From contig NZ_JAHSPR010000002.1 in NCBI RefSeq assembly GCF_019132845.1, positions 186,001 to 250,000 of the forward strand: a DNA stretch of 64,000 nt, given 5' to 3'. The position numbers were made by a program, and so were the translations under genes. Below the pieces are notes generated by a model. It saw only the letters and a list, made by a program, of their open reading frames with translations, was not told the origin of the DNA and made no database searches. The first letter of the stretch is position 1; every line of letters begins with the position of its first letter. The DNA is from Advenella alkanexedens. Its GTDB lineage: Bacteria > Pseudomonadota > Gammaproteobacteria > Burkholderiales > Burkholderiaceae_B. Below, piece by piece: positions 19,257 to 31,205 of this stretch.

Positions 19257-20729
19257 GTGACAAGCAGAAAACGATTGGTCAGTTACATGGTTGCGGCAGG
19301 CTTGCTGTTAACAGCCGTCATGCCAGCATGGGCGCAAAAGGTATCGCATGAACTTCCTTATGAGGAATTGCAGCGCTTTGCCCGAGTCTTTGCCGCTATC
19401 AAGAATAATTATGTTGAACCGGTTTCAAGCCAGGAGCTGATCGCATCTGCCATTAAGGGGATGGTCAATGATCTTGATCCGCACTCTTCTTTTTTGGATG
19501 AGGATGAGTTCGAGGAAATGAAAGAATCCACCGATGGCGAATTTGGCGGGCTGGGTATTGAAATTGGTGCCGAGCAGGGGTTGGTTAAAATTATCGCTCC
19601 TATTGAAGACACACCGGCGGCCAAGGCTGGCATTATGCCGGGTGACTTGATCATAAAAATCAATGGGGAAAGCACCGAAGGCATGCCCATGAATGATGTC
19701 ATCAAGCAATTGCGTGGTGAACCGGGCAGTGAAATTGTCCTGACGGTGAAAAGGTCTTCTTCGGACGAACCGTTGGATATTAAAATTGTTCGTGACATAA
19801 TCCAGATTCGCAGCGTACGCAGCAAGCGCTTGCCTGATGATATTGGTTATGTGCGAATTTCCCAGTTTCAGGAACGCACCGGGGCCGATTTGGCCCAGCA
19901 TTTGGCAGACTTGGGTAAAGGCAAGCCCCTGAAAGGGCTGGTGCTTGATTTGCGTAATGACCCGGGCGGTTTGCTCAATGCCGCCATTGGCGTTTCCGCC
20001 GCTTTTATCGAGCCCAATAAGCTGGTGGTTTCAACCAAGGCCCGCGAACAGGAAATGCAGCGTTATCTGGCGGTGCCATCCGAATATGCACCTGATGAAT
20101 CCGATTACCTGAAAAATCTGCCCGACTGGGCGCGCACGGTGCCGTTGGTGGTGCTTATTAATGTGGGTTCGGCTTCTGCTTCGGAGATTGTGGCCGGTGC
20201 CTTGCAGGATTATGAGCGTGCCACCATCATGGGTAACCGCAGTTTTGGTAAGGGTTCGGTACAGGTTGTTATGCCATTGGACGACAATACCGGCATTAAA
20301 TTGACCACTGCCCGTTATTACACACCGCTTGGACGCTCCATACAGGCCACCGGTATCGAACCGGATATTGTTGTTTCCGATACCAAAACGGGTGACCTGT
20401 TCAGTTTTCCACGGGAAGCGGATTTAAGTGATCACCTGAATAATGACCAGGCGCCTGAAGCCAGCGGGAAGGGTACGGTCAAGACAGACAAGGCGGCTAA
20501 AATGCTTAAAGAACCTGAGGAAATGTTTGAGTTTGGCTCCAGTGACGATTTTCAGTTGCAGCAGGCCATTAATCATTTAACCGGAAGAAAGGTTGATCAG
20601 GGGGTTATCACCAAAGAAAAGCCCAACGGCCTGACTAAAGAAGAAATGGAAGCGGTCAAACCATCAGACAGTAATGATGCCAGTGGCGGTGAGTCTGGTG
20701 ATAAAAGTGCTGCAAAGCAGAAAAAATAA
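19257..20729 (+). CDS. S41-family C-terminal processing peptidase (CtpA-type)
   Basis: A 490-residue periplasmic serine protease. GTG 19257 follows a strong CAGGAG site. A signal peptide (about 1-24, PAWA-Q), an N-terminal helical region, a PDZ domain (about 95-175) and the S41 core follow. The Ser/Lys dyad is predicted as S307 in GSASASE and K332 in FGKGSVQ, with the 25-residue spacing of the family. It trims C-termini of envelope proteins. The downstream thiF-like gene overlaps its stop codon by one base, and envC lies directly upstream, an arrangement common in related genera. Confidence 0.9.
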   Translation: MTSRKRLVSYMVAAGLLLTAVMPAWAQKVSHELPYEELQRFARVFAAIKNNYVEPVSSQELIASAIKGMVNDLDPHSSFLDEDEFEEMKESTDGEFGGLGIEIGAEQGLVKIIAPIEDTPAAKAGIMPGDLIIKINGESTEGMPMNDVIKQLRGEPGSEIVLTVKRSSSDEPLDIKIVRDIIQIRSVRSKRLPDDIGYVRISQFQERTGADLAQHLADLGKGKPLKGLVLDLRNDPGGLLNAAIGVSAAFIEPNKLVVSTKAREQEMQRYLAVPSEYAPDESDYLKNLPDWARTVPLVVLINVGSASASEIVAGALQDYERATIMGNRSFGKGSVQVVMPLDDNTGIKLTTARYYTPLGRSIQATGIEPDIVVSDTKTGDLFSFPREADLSDHLNNDQAPEASGKGTVKTDKAAKMLKEPEEMFEFGSSDDFQLQQAINHLTGRKVDQGVITKEKPNGLTKEEMEAVKPSDSNDASGGESGDKSAAKQKK

Positions 20730-21484
20730 TGGATGATTCTCAGTTATTGCGTTATGCCCGGCATCTGATGCTGGATGAAATAGGCATTGAAGGCCAGCAG
20801 AACATTATGTCCTCCAGGGTGTTGGTGGTGGGCGTGGGTGGTCTGGGTTGTCCGGCGGCCGCTTACCTGGCAGCGGCAGGGGTTGGGCAGCTGGTGCTGG
20901 TTGATGATGATCAGGTGGAGTTAAGCAATTTGCAGCGACAAATCCTGCACACGACCGGGCGGATCGGTCTGCCCAAGGTGGAGTCGGCACGGCAGGCTTT
21001 GCATGCCCTGAATGCAGAGCCGCTTATCGAGTGCCATGCCCGCCGTCTTGACGGGCCGGGTTTGATGGAGCTGGTTAAAGATGCCGATGTGGTGCTTGAC
21101 TGCACGGACAATTTTACGACCCGGCATCATATCAACCGGGCTTGTGTGGCCCTGAAAAAGCCGCTGGTATCGGGGGCGGCCATTCGTTTTGACGGGCAAG
21201 TGGCGGTTTATGACCTGCGTCATGACGACGCCACCTGTTATGCCTGCCTGTTTGATCCTTCAGATAATCTGGCGCCTGATAATTGCGCCACGCTGGGGGT
21301 GTTTGCACCGCTGGTGGGTATTATTGGCAGCATGCAGGCGGCAGAAGCGCTTAAGTTGCTGGTGGGCATGCCCGCTGGCCTTGAAGGGCGTTTGCTACAG
21401 CTTGATGTGCGGACCATGCAATGGCATGCAATGCAGGTACAGAAAAACCCGCATTGCCGGGTGTGTGCTTCAGTACATGCCTGA
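20729..21484 (+). CDS. ThiF/MoeB/HesA-family adenylyltransferase
   Basis: A 251-residue E1-like enzyme that adenylates the C-terminus of a ubiquitin-like sulfur carrier (ThiS or MoaD). The nucleotide-binding motif GVGGLGCPAA is near residue 36, the DDDQVELSNLQRQ segment follows, and two CxxC pairs (CYAC near 171, CRVC near 243) form the structural zinc site. The ATG overlaps the preceding stop codon. Sequence alone does not decide between molybdopterin and thiamine pathways. Confidence 0.88.
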   Translation: MDDSQLLRYARHLMLDEIGIEGQQNIMSSRVLVVGVGGLGCPAAAYLAAAGVGQLVLVDDDQVELSNLQRQILHTTGRIGLPKVESARQALHALNAEPLIECHARRLDGPGLMELVKDADVVLDCTDNFTTRHHINRACVALKKPLVSGAAIRFDGQVAVYDLRHDDATCYACLFDPSDNLAPDNCATLGVFAPLVGIIGSMQAAEALKLLVGMPAGLEGRLLQLDVRTMQWHAMQVQKNPHCRVCASVHA

Positions 21485-21509
21485 TTAAGCCTGTACCGGC
21501 TCAATCAGG
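21480..21509. terminator. hairpin across both stop codons of convergent genes
   Basis: CCTGATT (21480-21486) pairs with AATCAGG (21503-21509) and AGCC (21488-21491) with GGCT (21498-21501), around a 6-base loop. The stem covers the stop codons of the convergent thiF-like and M61 genes. There is no T-run on either side, so terminator activity is uncertain. Confidence 0.4.
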
Positions 21510-23248
21510 CACGTGTTCAGTGCGGGTGGATTCAGGGCAAGACTAAAGCAGCGTAGTTCATCACGCCTGAATACATGGATAAGGACTTTTTGCCCTGGCT
21601 GGTAGCGTTTCAGCAAGGTTTCCAGATTGTCGCTGTCCACTTTGATGCCATCAATGGCCACCAGGGCGTCTCCCGCGCTGAGCCCGGCCTTGTGGGCCGC
21701 ACCATGCTCAATCACGCTGCCAATCTGGCAGACATTTCCGGTCACCTTGGTGCGTATATCCAATGATGGGGTTTGATTGCTGCTCTTCCAGCTCAAGGTC
21801 AGATTCTGGCCGGCCAGCAGTTCTTTTAATGGAATATCTTCCGTGCCGTATGCGTAGCGCGTAATGTAGTCGCTGGCATCAACCCCGGTTGCGCTTTTGA
21901 TGACTGTAGCCATCTCGTCTTCTTTTAGACCCTCGGCTGGTTTGTTGAAAAAGTCGCGACCGTAGCGTTGCCATAGCAGACGCATGACGTCATCCAGTGA
22001 TTTCTCATTGCGGGTGGCGTTGCGGATAGTCAGGTCAAGGCCCAAGGCAACCAGTGAGCCTTTGGTGTAGTAGCTGACGATGGCATTCGGGGCATTTTCA
22101 TCCTGCTTGTAAAACCTGGTCCAGGCATCAAATGAGCTTTGTGCCACACTTTGCTTGAAACGTCCTGGCAAGGCATGGACGTTGGCAATGGTTTTGGCCA
22201 GTAGGCCCAGGTATTGTTCCTGTGTGATCAGGCCGGCCCTGAACAGGCTCAGGTCGTCATAGTAAGACGTGAAGCCTTCAAACACCCAGAGCAGGTCGGT
22301 GTGGCTTTCAGTATAAAGGTTATAGGGCGCAAATGCTTTAGGCTTAATACGTTTTACGTTCCAGGTATGAAAGTATTCATGACTGACCAGTCCCAGGAAG
22401 TTACGGTATTGTTCGCTTTGTTCGGGATTGCCAAGGGTGGGCAGGTCATTGCGTGATGCCATCAGGGCGGTCGAGGAACGATGCTCAAGACCACCGTAAT
22501 CTTTGCCGGTCACCATGGTCATGAATACATAGCGATCGGAGGAGTCCAGGAATGGGGCCTTGTGTGTTTCGGGTTCGAAAAACTTGATTTGGTATTCGCA
22601 AATGCGGGCGGTATCGGCCGCAATGCGGGCCAGATCCAGGTTGGGAATCTGGCCGGTAAACACCATTTCATGTGTGGCGCCACACGCCTTGAAGGAAACC
22701 ACCTGAGGTGTGCCCATTTCAACCGGGTGGTCTATCAAGGCATCATAGTTGGGTGCCAGGTACATGCCAAAGCCATGACGTTTGGCGCAGCCAGTGTGTT
22801 TTTTTGCCTCGGGCAGGCTGGTGTACACTTTCCAGCCGTTAATCGAGTCGGGTGCCTTGATATTTAACAGGCAGGGCCGCTCTTCCTGTTCATGCACTTG
22901 CAGGAAAACACTGGTGCCATTGAAGAAGCCATGCGTTTCATCAAGGTGTGCGCTGCGCACCGATAAATCCCAGGCGTAAACGGTATAGGAAACATGCAAT
23001 GGTCCCTGGCAAGCCTCTATTTGCCAGTGGTTGTTGTCGATTTTTTCAACCGACAGTTTCTTTTCACCACAACGGGCTTCAATGCTTTCAATGTTGCGGG
23101 CAAAATCCCTGATCAGATAACTGCCGGGAATCCAGGCGGGCAGGGAGACTTTTTGGCCGTTGGGGGAGGGGGCGGGAATGTCGATATTGACAAAAAAACG
23201 ATGGCCGGCCGGATCGTGGGGGGTAATGGTATAAATAATTTCGTTCAT
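21485..23248 (-). CDS. M61 glycyl-aminopeptidase family metallopeptidase with PDZ domain
   Basis: A 587-residue protein. The N-terminal beta domain (about 1-170) is followed by a gluzincin catalytic domain with HEYFH (zinc motif HExxH, about residue 290) and the downstream FEGFTSYYDDL segment that supplies the third ligand. A PDZ domain forms the C-terminus (about 480-570). No signal peptide is visible. M61 enzymes release N-terminal glycine or alanine; the physiological role here is unknown. The gene converges with the thiF-like gene and diverges from the enoyl-CoA hydratase. Confidence 0.87.
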   Translation of the reverse strand: MNEIIYTITPHDPAGHRFFVNIDIPAPSPNGQKVSLPAWIPGSYLIRDFARNIESIEARCGEKKLSVEKIDNNHWQIEACQGPLHVSYTVYAWDLSVRSAHLDETHGFFNGTSVFLQVHEQEERPCLLNIKAPDSINGWKVYTSLPEAKKHTGCAKRHGFGMYLAPNYDALIDHPVEMGTPQVVSFKACGATHEMVFTGQIPNLDLARIAADTARICEYQIKFFEPETHKAPFLDSSDRYVFMTMVTGKDYGGLEHRSSTALMASRNDLPTLGNPEQSEQYRNFLGLVSHEYFHTWNVKRIKPKAFAPYNLYTESHTDLLWVFEGFTSYYDDLSLFRAGLITQEQYLGLLAKTIANVHALPGRFKQSVAQSSFDAWTRFYKQDENAPNAIVSYYTKGSLVALGLDLTIRNATRNEKSLDDVMRLLWQRYGRDFFNKPAEGLKEDEMATVIKSATGVDASDYITRYAYGTEDIPLKELLAGQNLTLSWKSSNQTPSLDIRTKVTGNVCQIGSVIEHGAAHKAGLSAGDALVAIDGIKVDSDNLETLLKRYQPGQKVLIHVFRRDELRCFSLALNPPALNTCLIEPVQA

Positions 23249-23350
23249 CGGGATTTTTTCTATTTGTATGTATTCAGACAGAGTAACTATAACAAACTGG
23301 CTACAATACCTCAGGAAAAACAGATGATTGACAACTTACAGGAGGGTAGT

Positions 23351-24130
23351 ATGTCAGAGCAGTTGGTATTGACCAAAATTGAGGGTGGTGTGGGTGTATT
23401 AACCTTAAACCGTCCCAAGGTGTTGAATGCGCTTAGCAACGAAGTCATGGAAGCGCTCAGTGAAGCCTTGCTGGCACTGGAAAGTAATGATGACGTGGGT
23501 GCCATTGTACTTACCGGCAATGAAAAGGCGTTTGCGGCTGGTGCTGATATTTCAGCCATGAAAGATTGGTCTTATATGGACGTGTATAAAAGCAATTATA
23601 TTGGCGGTCCATGGGAAACCATGAAAAATGCCATTCGCAAGCCTGTGATTGCCGCTGTTTCCGGTTATGCGTTGGGCGGTGGCTGTGAATTGGCCATGAT
23701 GTGTGATTTCATTATTGCGGCCGAGAATGCCAAGTTCGGCCAGCCCGAAATCAAGCTGGGTACCATTCCGGGTTTGGGGGGTACGCAACGGCTGACGAGG
23801 GCTATCGGAAAATCAAAAGCCATGGATATGGTTCTAACAGGTAGAATGATGGACGCAAAAGAAGCGGAAAGTGCCGGTCTGGTTGCCCGCATCCTGCCTC
23901 TGGAAAACTTTCTTGAGGAAGTGATCAAGGTGGCCCAGGGTATTGCCGAGTTGTCCACGCCTGTGGTCATGATGGCAAAGCAATGCGTGAATACCGCACT
24001 GGAAACCACCCTTGAACAGGGGCTGCAATATGAAAGGCGTGTATTTCATGCAACATTTGCAATAGAGGACCAGAAAGAGGGTATGAACGCATTTGTAGAA
24101 AAACGTCAGGCAAATTTCAGGAATATGTAA
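23351..24130 (+). CDS. enoyl-CoA hydratase (crotonase family)
   Basis: A 259-residue crotonase-fold enzyme hydrating trans-2-enoyl-CoA. The start at ATG 23351 has GGAGGG at ideal distance and gives the usual family length; a longer frame begins upstream but lacks support. The oxyanion-hole segment FAAGADIS, the GYALGGGCELA motif and the catalytic-glutamate region FGQPEIKLGTIPGLGGTQRL are all present, as in short-chain beta-oxidation hydratases. It is monocistronic, with the atp promoter following. Confidence 0.92.
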   Translation: MSEQLVLTKIEGGVGVLTLNRPKVLNALSNEVMEALSEALLALESNDDVGAIVLTGNEKAFAAGADISAMKDWSYMDVYKSNYIGGPWETMKNAIRKPVIAAVSGYALGGGCELAMMCDFIIAAENAKFGQPEIKLGTIPGLGGTQRLTRAIGKSKAMDMVLTGRMMDAKEAESAGLVARILPLENFLEEVIKVAQGIAELSTPVVMMAKQCVNTALETTLEQGLQYERRVFHATFAIEDQKEGMNAFVEKRQANFRNM

Positions 24131-24148
24131 TTAAACAGCCTCTTGGGT

Positions 24149-24178
24149 TTGCTTATGTTGGAAAAAATAAGTTATACT
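24149..24178 (+). promoter_or_regulatory. sigma-70-type promoter of the atp operon
   Basis: TTGCTT (24149-24154) and TTATAC (24172-24177) are separated by 17 bases, with the alternative -10 TATACT one base later. A start near 24185 would leave a leader of about 25 bases before atpI. Confidence 0.55.
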
Positions 24179-24209
24179 CTCAAGGCTTGACATATTGCGA
24201 AACCTTGTT

Positions 24210-24665
24210 ATGACCATACCGCATGATAAGTACGCGTATTCGGCCAACGCCGAGCACAACGTACTTAAGCTGAGCCAGGCTGAAAAAGCCAGACTTAACG
24301 CAAGTTCTGCCAAAGGGCTTGTGAATATAGTGTTGGCACAGTTTTTTTTGCTGGCCATAGTGGTGGTGTTGTGCTGGGTGGTGTCTGGTGTGGCTGCCGC
24401 AATGTCGGCGTTGGCAGGTGGCATGGCTTACCTGGTGCCAACAGCACTTTTCGTGCTGCATATGTTGTTAAAGCTTTATAGTGGTTCAAATGCAAGCGTG
24501 CTAACGTTTTTCTGGGGTGAAGCATTCAAACTCGGGGGCACGGTGGGCCTGCTTGCGTTAATTGTTAAATTATCCGGAACCTCGCTGGTTTGGCCAGCAT
24601 TGCTGATTGGCCTGGTTGCGGTGTTAAAGGGATATGTATTGTTATTGGCTTTCAGGAAGCTTTAA
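24210..24665 (+). CDS. atpI: ATP synthase subunit I
   Basis: A 151-residue membrane protein with four hydrophobic segments (about 37-60, 66-85, 100-120, 125-145), as expected for AtpI, which helps c-ring assembly and is not part of the mature enzyme. ATG 24210 is preferred to TTG 24195. It is first in the atp operon, 65 bases before atpB. AtpI is poorly conserved, so the assignment relies on topology and position. Confidence 0.85.
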   Translation: MTIPHDKYAYSANAEHNVLKLSQAEKARLNASSAKGLVNIVLAQFFLLAIVVVLCWVVSGVAAAMSALAGGMAYLVPTALFVLHMLLKLYSGSNASVLTFFWGEAFKLGGTVGLLALIVKLSGTSLVWPALLIGLVAVLKGYVLLLAFRKL

Positions 24666-24730
24666 TAGCAATCATTGGGAAAGAGTGTAATGCAGCCTTG
24701 TTGGCTGCCAAATCGTGGAGTACGAATCAA

Positions 24731-25618
24731 ATGGCTGCACCTGCAGATGTCTCGCCTCAGTCATATTATGTTCAGCATCACCTTGTCCATTTCAACAACC
24801 TTGGAGAAGGACAGGCAAACATTGTAGACTTCGGTGTTATCAACTATGACTCCATCTTCTGGTCTGTTGCAATGGGTTTGCTGGTAGTCGGTTTTCTGTG
24901 GAAAGCCGCGCGTCACGCCACCTCTGGTGTACCTGGGCGTTTTCAGGCTGGTGTTGAAATGATTGTTGACATGGTCAATGATCAGGCAAAAAGCATTATT
25001 CATAATTCTGAATCACGCAAGTATGTTGCGCCATTGGCGTTAACCATATTTTTGTGGATCACGCTCATGAACGTTCTTGACTTGGTCCCCGTTGATATGC
25101 TTCCTTCGCTGTTTGGCTGGCTTGGTCTTGCCGGCGATGGTCATGCGCACGGTCCCCTGTACTATCATCGTATTCTTCCTACTGCCGACCTGAACGTGCC
25201 TATGGGTATGTCTCTGGGTGTTTTGTTGCTGTCCATTTACTACGGCTTCAAAATCAAAAACCCCGGTGGTTTCTTGAAAGATCTGTTCACAGCTCCTTTC
25301 CATTCAAGTGGTATTGGTGCAATTATTCTGGCCCCTGCCAACTTCGCATTGAACGTTATCGAGTATGCTGCCAAAACAGTATCTCTGGCCATGCGGCTGT
25401 TTGGTAATATGTTTGCCGGTGAACTCGTATTTATGTTGATCGCTCTTCTGGGCGGTGCATGGACAGGATTCAATGCAATGAGCATTGGGTTGGGGGTCGG
25501 CCATGTTCTGGCTGGTTCCATCTGGGCAATTTTCCATATTATGATTATTTTGCTCCAGGCATTCATTTTCATGATGCTGACACTGGTTTATATCGGTCAG
25601 GCACATGAAGGGCATTAA
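24731..25618 (+). CDS. atpB: ATP synthase Fo subunit a
   Basis: A 295-residue polytopic protein forming the proton half-channels beside the c-ring. The essential arginine lies in [14 protein letters not shown], and [15 protein letters not shown] is also characteristic. ATG 24731 (MAAPAD) gives the usual length; the longer frame would overlap atpI. It is followed by a 152-base gap holding a terminator-like hairpin before atpE. Confidence 0.96.
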   Translation: MAAPADVSPQSYYVQHHLVHFNNLGEGQANIVDFGVINYDSIFWSVAMGLLVVGFLWKAARHATSGVPGRFQAGVEMIVDMVNDQAKSIIHNSESRKYVAPLALTIFLWITLMNVLDLVPVDMLPSLFGWLGLAGDGHAHGPLYYHRILPTADLNVPMGMSLGVLLLSIYYGFKIKNPGGFLKDLFTAPFHSSGIGAIILAPANFALNVIEYAAKTVSLAMRLFGNMFAGELVFMLIALLGGAWTGFNAMSIGLGVGHVLAGSIWAIFHIMIILLQAFIFMMLTLVYIGQAHEGH

Positions 25619-25623
25619 GATTT

Positions 25624-25663
25624 AACGTCCCGGTTTTTCGTGTAATATTCCGGGATGTTTTTT
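25624..25663 (+). terminator. intercistronic terminator-like hairpin between atpB and atpE
   Basis: AACGTCCCGG (25624-25633) pairs with CCGGGATGTT (25650-25659), with one wobble and a 16-base loop, and leads straight into a six-T run (25658-25663). It has intrinsic-terminator form but lies inside the atp operon, so it may act as a partial terminator or an mRNA end-protector. Confidence 0.6.
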
Positions 25664-25755
25664 CTTGCAAATTGCATCATTTAATTTTTAATTGGTCTGT
25701 TTGCTTTGTTTTTAGTAGTTTTTTTTCCATCTTTAAATTTGTTTTAGGTTCATAA

Positions 25756-26013
<258 letters not shown>

Positions 26014-26064
26014 TACAGTAAACGTCTATACCATCTGTTGATGGGGTGTGAACTGGATGGAGAT

Positions 26065-26142
26065 GCGGGCCTTATGATTTATCAATAAGGCCTGCATATG
26101 ACAGAGTTCAATAAATTTCGGGTTTTGCAATTTCGCAAAGCC
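26065..26142 (+). promoter_or_regulatory. hairpins between atpE and atpF
   Basis: An 11-bp stem (26065-26075 with 26085-26095, one wobble, 9-base loop) is followed by a shorter 8-bp stem (26121-26128 with 26135-26142). Neither has a T-run. They lie in the 154-base gap after atpE and could stabilise the atpE message or affect atpF translation. Confidence 0.45.
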
Positions 26143-26167
26143 TTAACATAGTAGAAGGGAAACGACC

Positions 26168-26638
26168 GTGAATTTAAACGCGACGCTCTTTTTCCAGACG
26201 CTCGTTTTCTTTGTATTGGCATGGTTCACAATGCGGTTTGTGTGGCCTCCTCTTACAAAGGCTATCGATGAACGTCGTCAGAAAATTGCCGATGGTTTAG
26301 CTGCTGCCGACAAAGGCAAGGCAGATCTGGCTCAGGCCCAGGCTCGTATCAGCCTGATCGAAGCATCTGCAAAATCAGAGAATCACGCTAAATTGGCAGA
26401 GGCGGAAAAACAGGCAGCACTTATTGTAGAAGCTGCTCGTGGTGAAGCCGAGTCTGAACGCGCCCGTATTTTGGCTCAGGCCAAACAGGATGCCGAGCTC
26501 GAAGTAGAACGTGCTCGTCAGGGACTGCGTGAAGAAGTGGCCGCTTTGGCTGTTAAAGGTGCAGAGAAGATTCTTCAGCGTGAAGTAAATGAAAAAACGC
26601 ATGCTGAGTTGTTGAATCAACTTAAAGCACAGCTTTAA
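26168..26638 (+). CDS. atpF: ATP synthase Fo subunit b
   Basis: A 156-residue peripheral-stalk protein. A single N-terminal membrane helix (about 5-25) is followed by a long charged helix rich in Ala, Glu and Lys (about 35-150) that dimerises and holds F1 through subunit delta. The GTG start at 26168 is preceded by AGAAGGGA. It ends 12 bases before atpH. Confidence 0.95.
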   Translation: MNLNATLFFQTLVFFVLAWFTMRFVWPPLTKAIDERRQKIADGLAAADKGKADLAQAQARISLIEASAKSENHAKLAEAEKQAALIVEAARGEAESERARILAQAKQDAELEVERARQGLREEVAALAVKGAEKILQREVNEKTHAELLNQLKAQL

Positions 26639-26650
26639 TTCGGGATTATC

Positions 26651-27193
26651 ATGGCTGAATTATCAACAATTGCCCGCCCATATGCAGAAGCCTTGTTTGC
26701 CGCTGCCAAAGATGATCAAGCCGGCTTGGCTGCATGGTCAGAGGCTGTTAGTGAATTGGCACAAATTTCAAGTGTATCGGATGTGCGTGAAGCAATGTCC
26801 GATCCCAGATTAAGCAAAGATCAACGTAAAAAGCTGTTCTCAGGGCTGGTCAAGTCTGCACTTTCCAAAGGAATGCAGAACTTTATCGATCTGCTTGTGG
26901 ACAACGATCGATTATTGCTATTGCCCGAGATCGCAGCGCAATTTGAAGAACTGAAAAATCGCCATGAGGGTTCTGCCAGTGCAGAAATCACAAGTGCTTT
27001 TGAATTAAGCGATGCGCAAATTCAGGAATTGCTTACTGGTCTCGAGAAAAAATTTGGCTGCAAGTTAAAGCCGGTTGTTACTGTCGATAAGTCACTTATT
27101 GGCGGTGTCCGAGTCACAGTGGGTGATCAGGTATTAGATACTTCCGTGCAAGCCCAGTTGGCTCGCTTGCGCGATACATTGGTCGCTGCATAA
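26651..27193 (+). CDS. atpH: ATP synthase F1 subunit delta
   Basis: A 180-residue protein linking the alpha3beta3 head to subunit b. It opens with the family sequence [14 protein letters not shown], and the C-terminal [19 protein letters not shown] motif is diagnostic of the OSCP/delta family. It lies between atpF and atpA. Confidence 0.95.
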   Translation: MAELSTIARPYAEALFAAAKDDQAGLAAWSEAVSELAQISSVSDVREAMSDPRLSKDQRKKLFSGLVKSALSKGMQNFIDLLVDNDRLLLLPEIAAQFEELKNRHEGSASAEITSAFELSDAQIQELLTGLEKKFGCKLKPVVTVDKSLIGGVRVTVGDQVLDTSVQAQLARLRDTLVAA

Positions 27194-27226
27194 GCGCCAG
27201 AATAACAGGATTTCAGGAGTCTGAAT

Positions 27227-28768
27227 ATGCAACTCAATCCGTCAGAAATCAGCGAATTGCTTAAGAGCCGTATCGAAGGCTTGGGTACTTCTGCTGATGT
27301 TCGCACACAAGGTACGGTCGTTTCCGTAACCGACGGTATCACACGTATCCACGGTTTATCCGATGTGATGCAAGGCGAAATGCTTGAATTTCCAAACAAC
27401 GTTTTTGGTCTCGCTCTCAACCTTGAGCGTGATTCAGTTGGTGCGGTTATTTTAGGTGATTATACAGGTGTGTCCGAAGGTGACCCTGTTAAAACAACCG
27501 GTCGCATTCTTGAAGTGCCCGTTGGTCCCGAATTGCGTGGTCGCGTTGTAAATACACTGGGTCAGCCCATCGATGGCAAAGGCCCGATCAATGCCAAAGA
27601 AACCGATATTATCGAAAAAGTGGCGCCAGGCGTTATTGCCCGTCAATCTGTTTCCCAGCCATTGCAAACCGGTATCAAGGCGATTGACGCCATGGTACCC
27701 GTTGGTCGTGGTCAGCGTGAGCTGATTATTGGTGACCGTCAAACTGGTAAAACCGCTGTTGCTATTGATGCCATCATCAACCAGAAAGGCAAAAACGTTA
27801 CTTGCGTTTATGTGGCTGTTGGTCAAAAAGCATCCACGATCAATAACGTTGTTCGCAAGCTCGAAGAGCACGGCGCACTGGAATACACAATCGTTGTGGC
27901 TGCCGCTGCTTCTGATTCTGCCGCCATGCAGTACCTGGCTCCTTATGCCGGTTGTACCATGGGTGAATATTTCCGCGATCGTGGCGAAGATGCCCTGATC
28001 GTTTATGATGACCTGACCAAACAGGCATGGGCATACCGTCAGGTATCCTTGCTGTTGCGTCGTCCACCAGGCCGTGAAGCCTATCCCGGTGACGTTTTCT
28101 ATCTGCATTCCCGCTTGCTCGAACGTGCGGCCCGTGTGAATGCCGACTATGTTGAAAAATTCACAAAAGGCGAAGTAAAAGGCAAAACAGGTTCCCTGAC
28201 TGCTCTGCCTATCATTGAAACACAGGCAGGTGACGTTTCCGCTTTCGTTCCAACCAACGTAATTTCCATTACCGACGGTCAGATCTTCCTGGAAACAGAC
28301 TTGTTTAACGCGGGTATCCGTCCTGCGATTAACGCGGGTATTTCCGTGTCTCGCGTGGGTGGTGCAGCCCAGACCAAAGTAGTCAAAAAACTGTCTGGCG
28401 GTATTCGTACCGACCTGGCCCAGTATCGTGAATTGGCTGCTTTCGCCCAGTTTGCATCTGACCTTGACGAAGCCACTCGCCGTCAACTGGAGCGTGGTAA
28501 ACGCGTGGTTGAGTTGTTGAAACAGCCTCAGTACCAGCCTTTGCAGGTATGGGAACAAGCCGTGTCTCTGTTTGCCGTGAATAATGGCTACCTTGATGAC
28601 ATCGATGTCAGCCAGGTTCTGTCATTTGAAAAAGGTTTGAAAGATGAGTTGAAACACAAGCATACTGCTTTGGTTGATCGCATCGAAGAAACCAAAGAGC
28701 TTTCTAAAGATGACGAAGCCACTTTGAAAGAAGCGGTTCTGTCATTCAAGAAGAACGGTACTTACTAA
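27227..28768 (+). CDS. atpA: ATP synthase F1 subunit alpha
   Basis: A 513-residue non-catalytic nucleotide-binding subunit. The P-loop GDRQTGKT is near residue 170, and the ISVSRVGG sequence containing the arginine finger is near 374. Length equals that of E. coli AtpA. The CAGGAG ribosome site precedes ATG 27227. A hairpin separates it from atpG. Confidence 0.97.
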   Translation: MQLNPSEISELLKSRIEGLGTSADVRTQGTVVSVTDGITRIHGLSDVMQGEMLEFPNNVFGLALNLERDSVGAVILGDYTGVSEGDPVKTTGRILEVPVGPELRGRVVNTLGQPIDGKGPINAKETDIIEKVAPGVIARQSVSQPLQTGIKAIDAMVPVGRGQRELIIGDRQTGKTAVAIDAIINQKGKNVTCVYVAVGQKASTINNVVRKLEEHGALEYTIVVAAAASDSAAMQYLAPYAGCTMGEYFRDRGEDALIVYDDLTKQAWAYRQVSLLLRRPPGREAYPGDVFYLHSRLLERAARVNADYVEKFTKGEVKGKTGSLTALPIIETQAGDVSAFVPTNVISITDGQIFLETDLFNAGIRPAINAGISVSRVGGAAQTKVVKKLSGGIRTDLAQYRELAAFAQFASDLDEATRRQLERGKRVVELLKQPQYQPLQVWEQAVSLFAVNNGYLDDIDVSQVLSFEKGLKDELKHKHTALVDRIEETKELSKDDEATLKEAVLSFKKNGTY

Positions 28769-28776
28769 GACCTGGT

Positions 28777-28804
28777 AGGGTGCACGATCATGATCCTGCA
28801 CCCT
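28777..28804 (+). promoter_or_regulatory. hairpin between atpA and atpG
   Basis: AGGGTGCA (28777-28784) pairs perfectly with TGCACCCT (28797-28804), enclosing the palindrome GATCATGATC, and a TTGTTTT stretch follows. It is terminator-like but inside the operon. Confidence 0.5.
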
Positions 28805-28835
28805 TGTTTTGCAAAACCGTCTAACAGGAAGGCTT

Positions 28836-29738
28836 ATGGCTGGAATTAAGGAAATCCGTACTCAGATCAAGAGTGTGCAAAACACTCGCAAGATCACAAA
28901 AGCAATGGAAATGGTCGCTGCTTCCAAAATGCGCAAGGCGCAGGAAAGAATGCGTGCAGGCCGTCCCTATGCTACCAAAGTACGTGAAATTGCTACGCAC
29001 ATGATGCAGACACATCCTGAGTACTCTCATCCTTATCTGGAAGAGCGTAAAGACCTCAAGGCTGTCGGCATTGTAGTGATAAGTACAGATAAAGGTCTGT
29101 GTGGGGGCTTGAATACCAACATACAGCGTCTTGTCTTGTCACGTCTTAAAGAATTTGATGCCCAGGGCATTAAGGTTCAGGCTACTGCGATTGGTAACAA
29201 GGGCCTGGGCTTTTTGACTCGAATCGGTACAAACCTGGTTTCTCAGGAAGTGCAGTTGGGTGACACCCCAAGTCTCGAGCGTCTGATTGGTGCACTGAAA
29301 GTGCAGTTTGATGCTTATATGGATGGCACGATTGATGCTTTGTATGTTGCCACGAACGTTTTCGTCAACACCATGAAGCAGGAACCTTCGTTTATTCGTT
29401 TATTGCCGTTGCCTGATGGTCTTGCTGATCCTTTCCAGACTTCCCAGGAAGAAGAGTCTCAGCTTCCCAAGGCATCATATAAGTGGGATTACATTTTCGA
29501 ACCCGATGCAAAGTCAGTCATTGATGACCTGTTGCATCGCTATGTAGAGTCCGTAGTCTACCAGGCAGTAGCAGAAAATATGGCGTCTGAGCAGTCAGCC
29601 CGAATGGTGGCTATGAAAGCTGCGTCAGATAATGCGAAAAAAGTGATTGGTGATTTGCAACTGGTTTATAACAAAACCCGTCAGGCAGCAATTACTAAAG
29701 AAATTTCAGAAATCGTGGGGGGAGCTGCAGCCGTTTAA
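28836..29738 (+). CDS. atpG: ATP synthase F1 subunit gamma
   Basis: A 300-residue central-stalk rotor protein. The N-terminal helix [20 protein letters not shown] and the C-terminal helix around [20 protein letters not shown] form the coiled coil that turns in the alpha3beta3 head. ATG 28836 follows AGGAAGG; an upstream in-frame start is not needed. Confidence 0.96.
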   Translation: MAGIKEIRTQIKSVQNTRKITKAMEMVAASKMRKAQERMRAGRPYATKVREIATHMMQTHPEYSHPYLEERKDLKAVGIVVISTDKGLCGGLNTNIQRLVLSRLKEFDAQGIKVQATAIGNKGLGFLTRIGTNLVSQEVQLGDTPSLERLIGALKVQFDAYMDGTIDALYVATNVFVNTMKQEPSFIRLLPLPDGLADPFQTSQEEESQLPKASYKWDYIFEPDAKSVIDDLLHRYVESVVYQAVAENMASEQSARMVAMKAASDNAKKVIGDLQLVYNKTRQAAITKEISEIVGGAAAV

Positions 29739-29785
29739 GCCAAGGGCTTGCTGGCTGTCAGTTTCTTTCAATCGTTATTAAGTAA

Positions 29786-31192
<1,407 letters not shown>

Positions 31193-31205
31193 TTAAGGAA
31201 TAGCG

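Noticed and set aside
24590-24730. Extended start of atpB
   Set aside because: It would overlap atpI and add residues unlike subunit a; ATG 24731 gives the family length.
27452-28558. 368-codon frame opposite atpA
   Set aside because: Mirror frame of a highly conserved gene with biased composition; no independent evidence.
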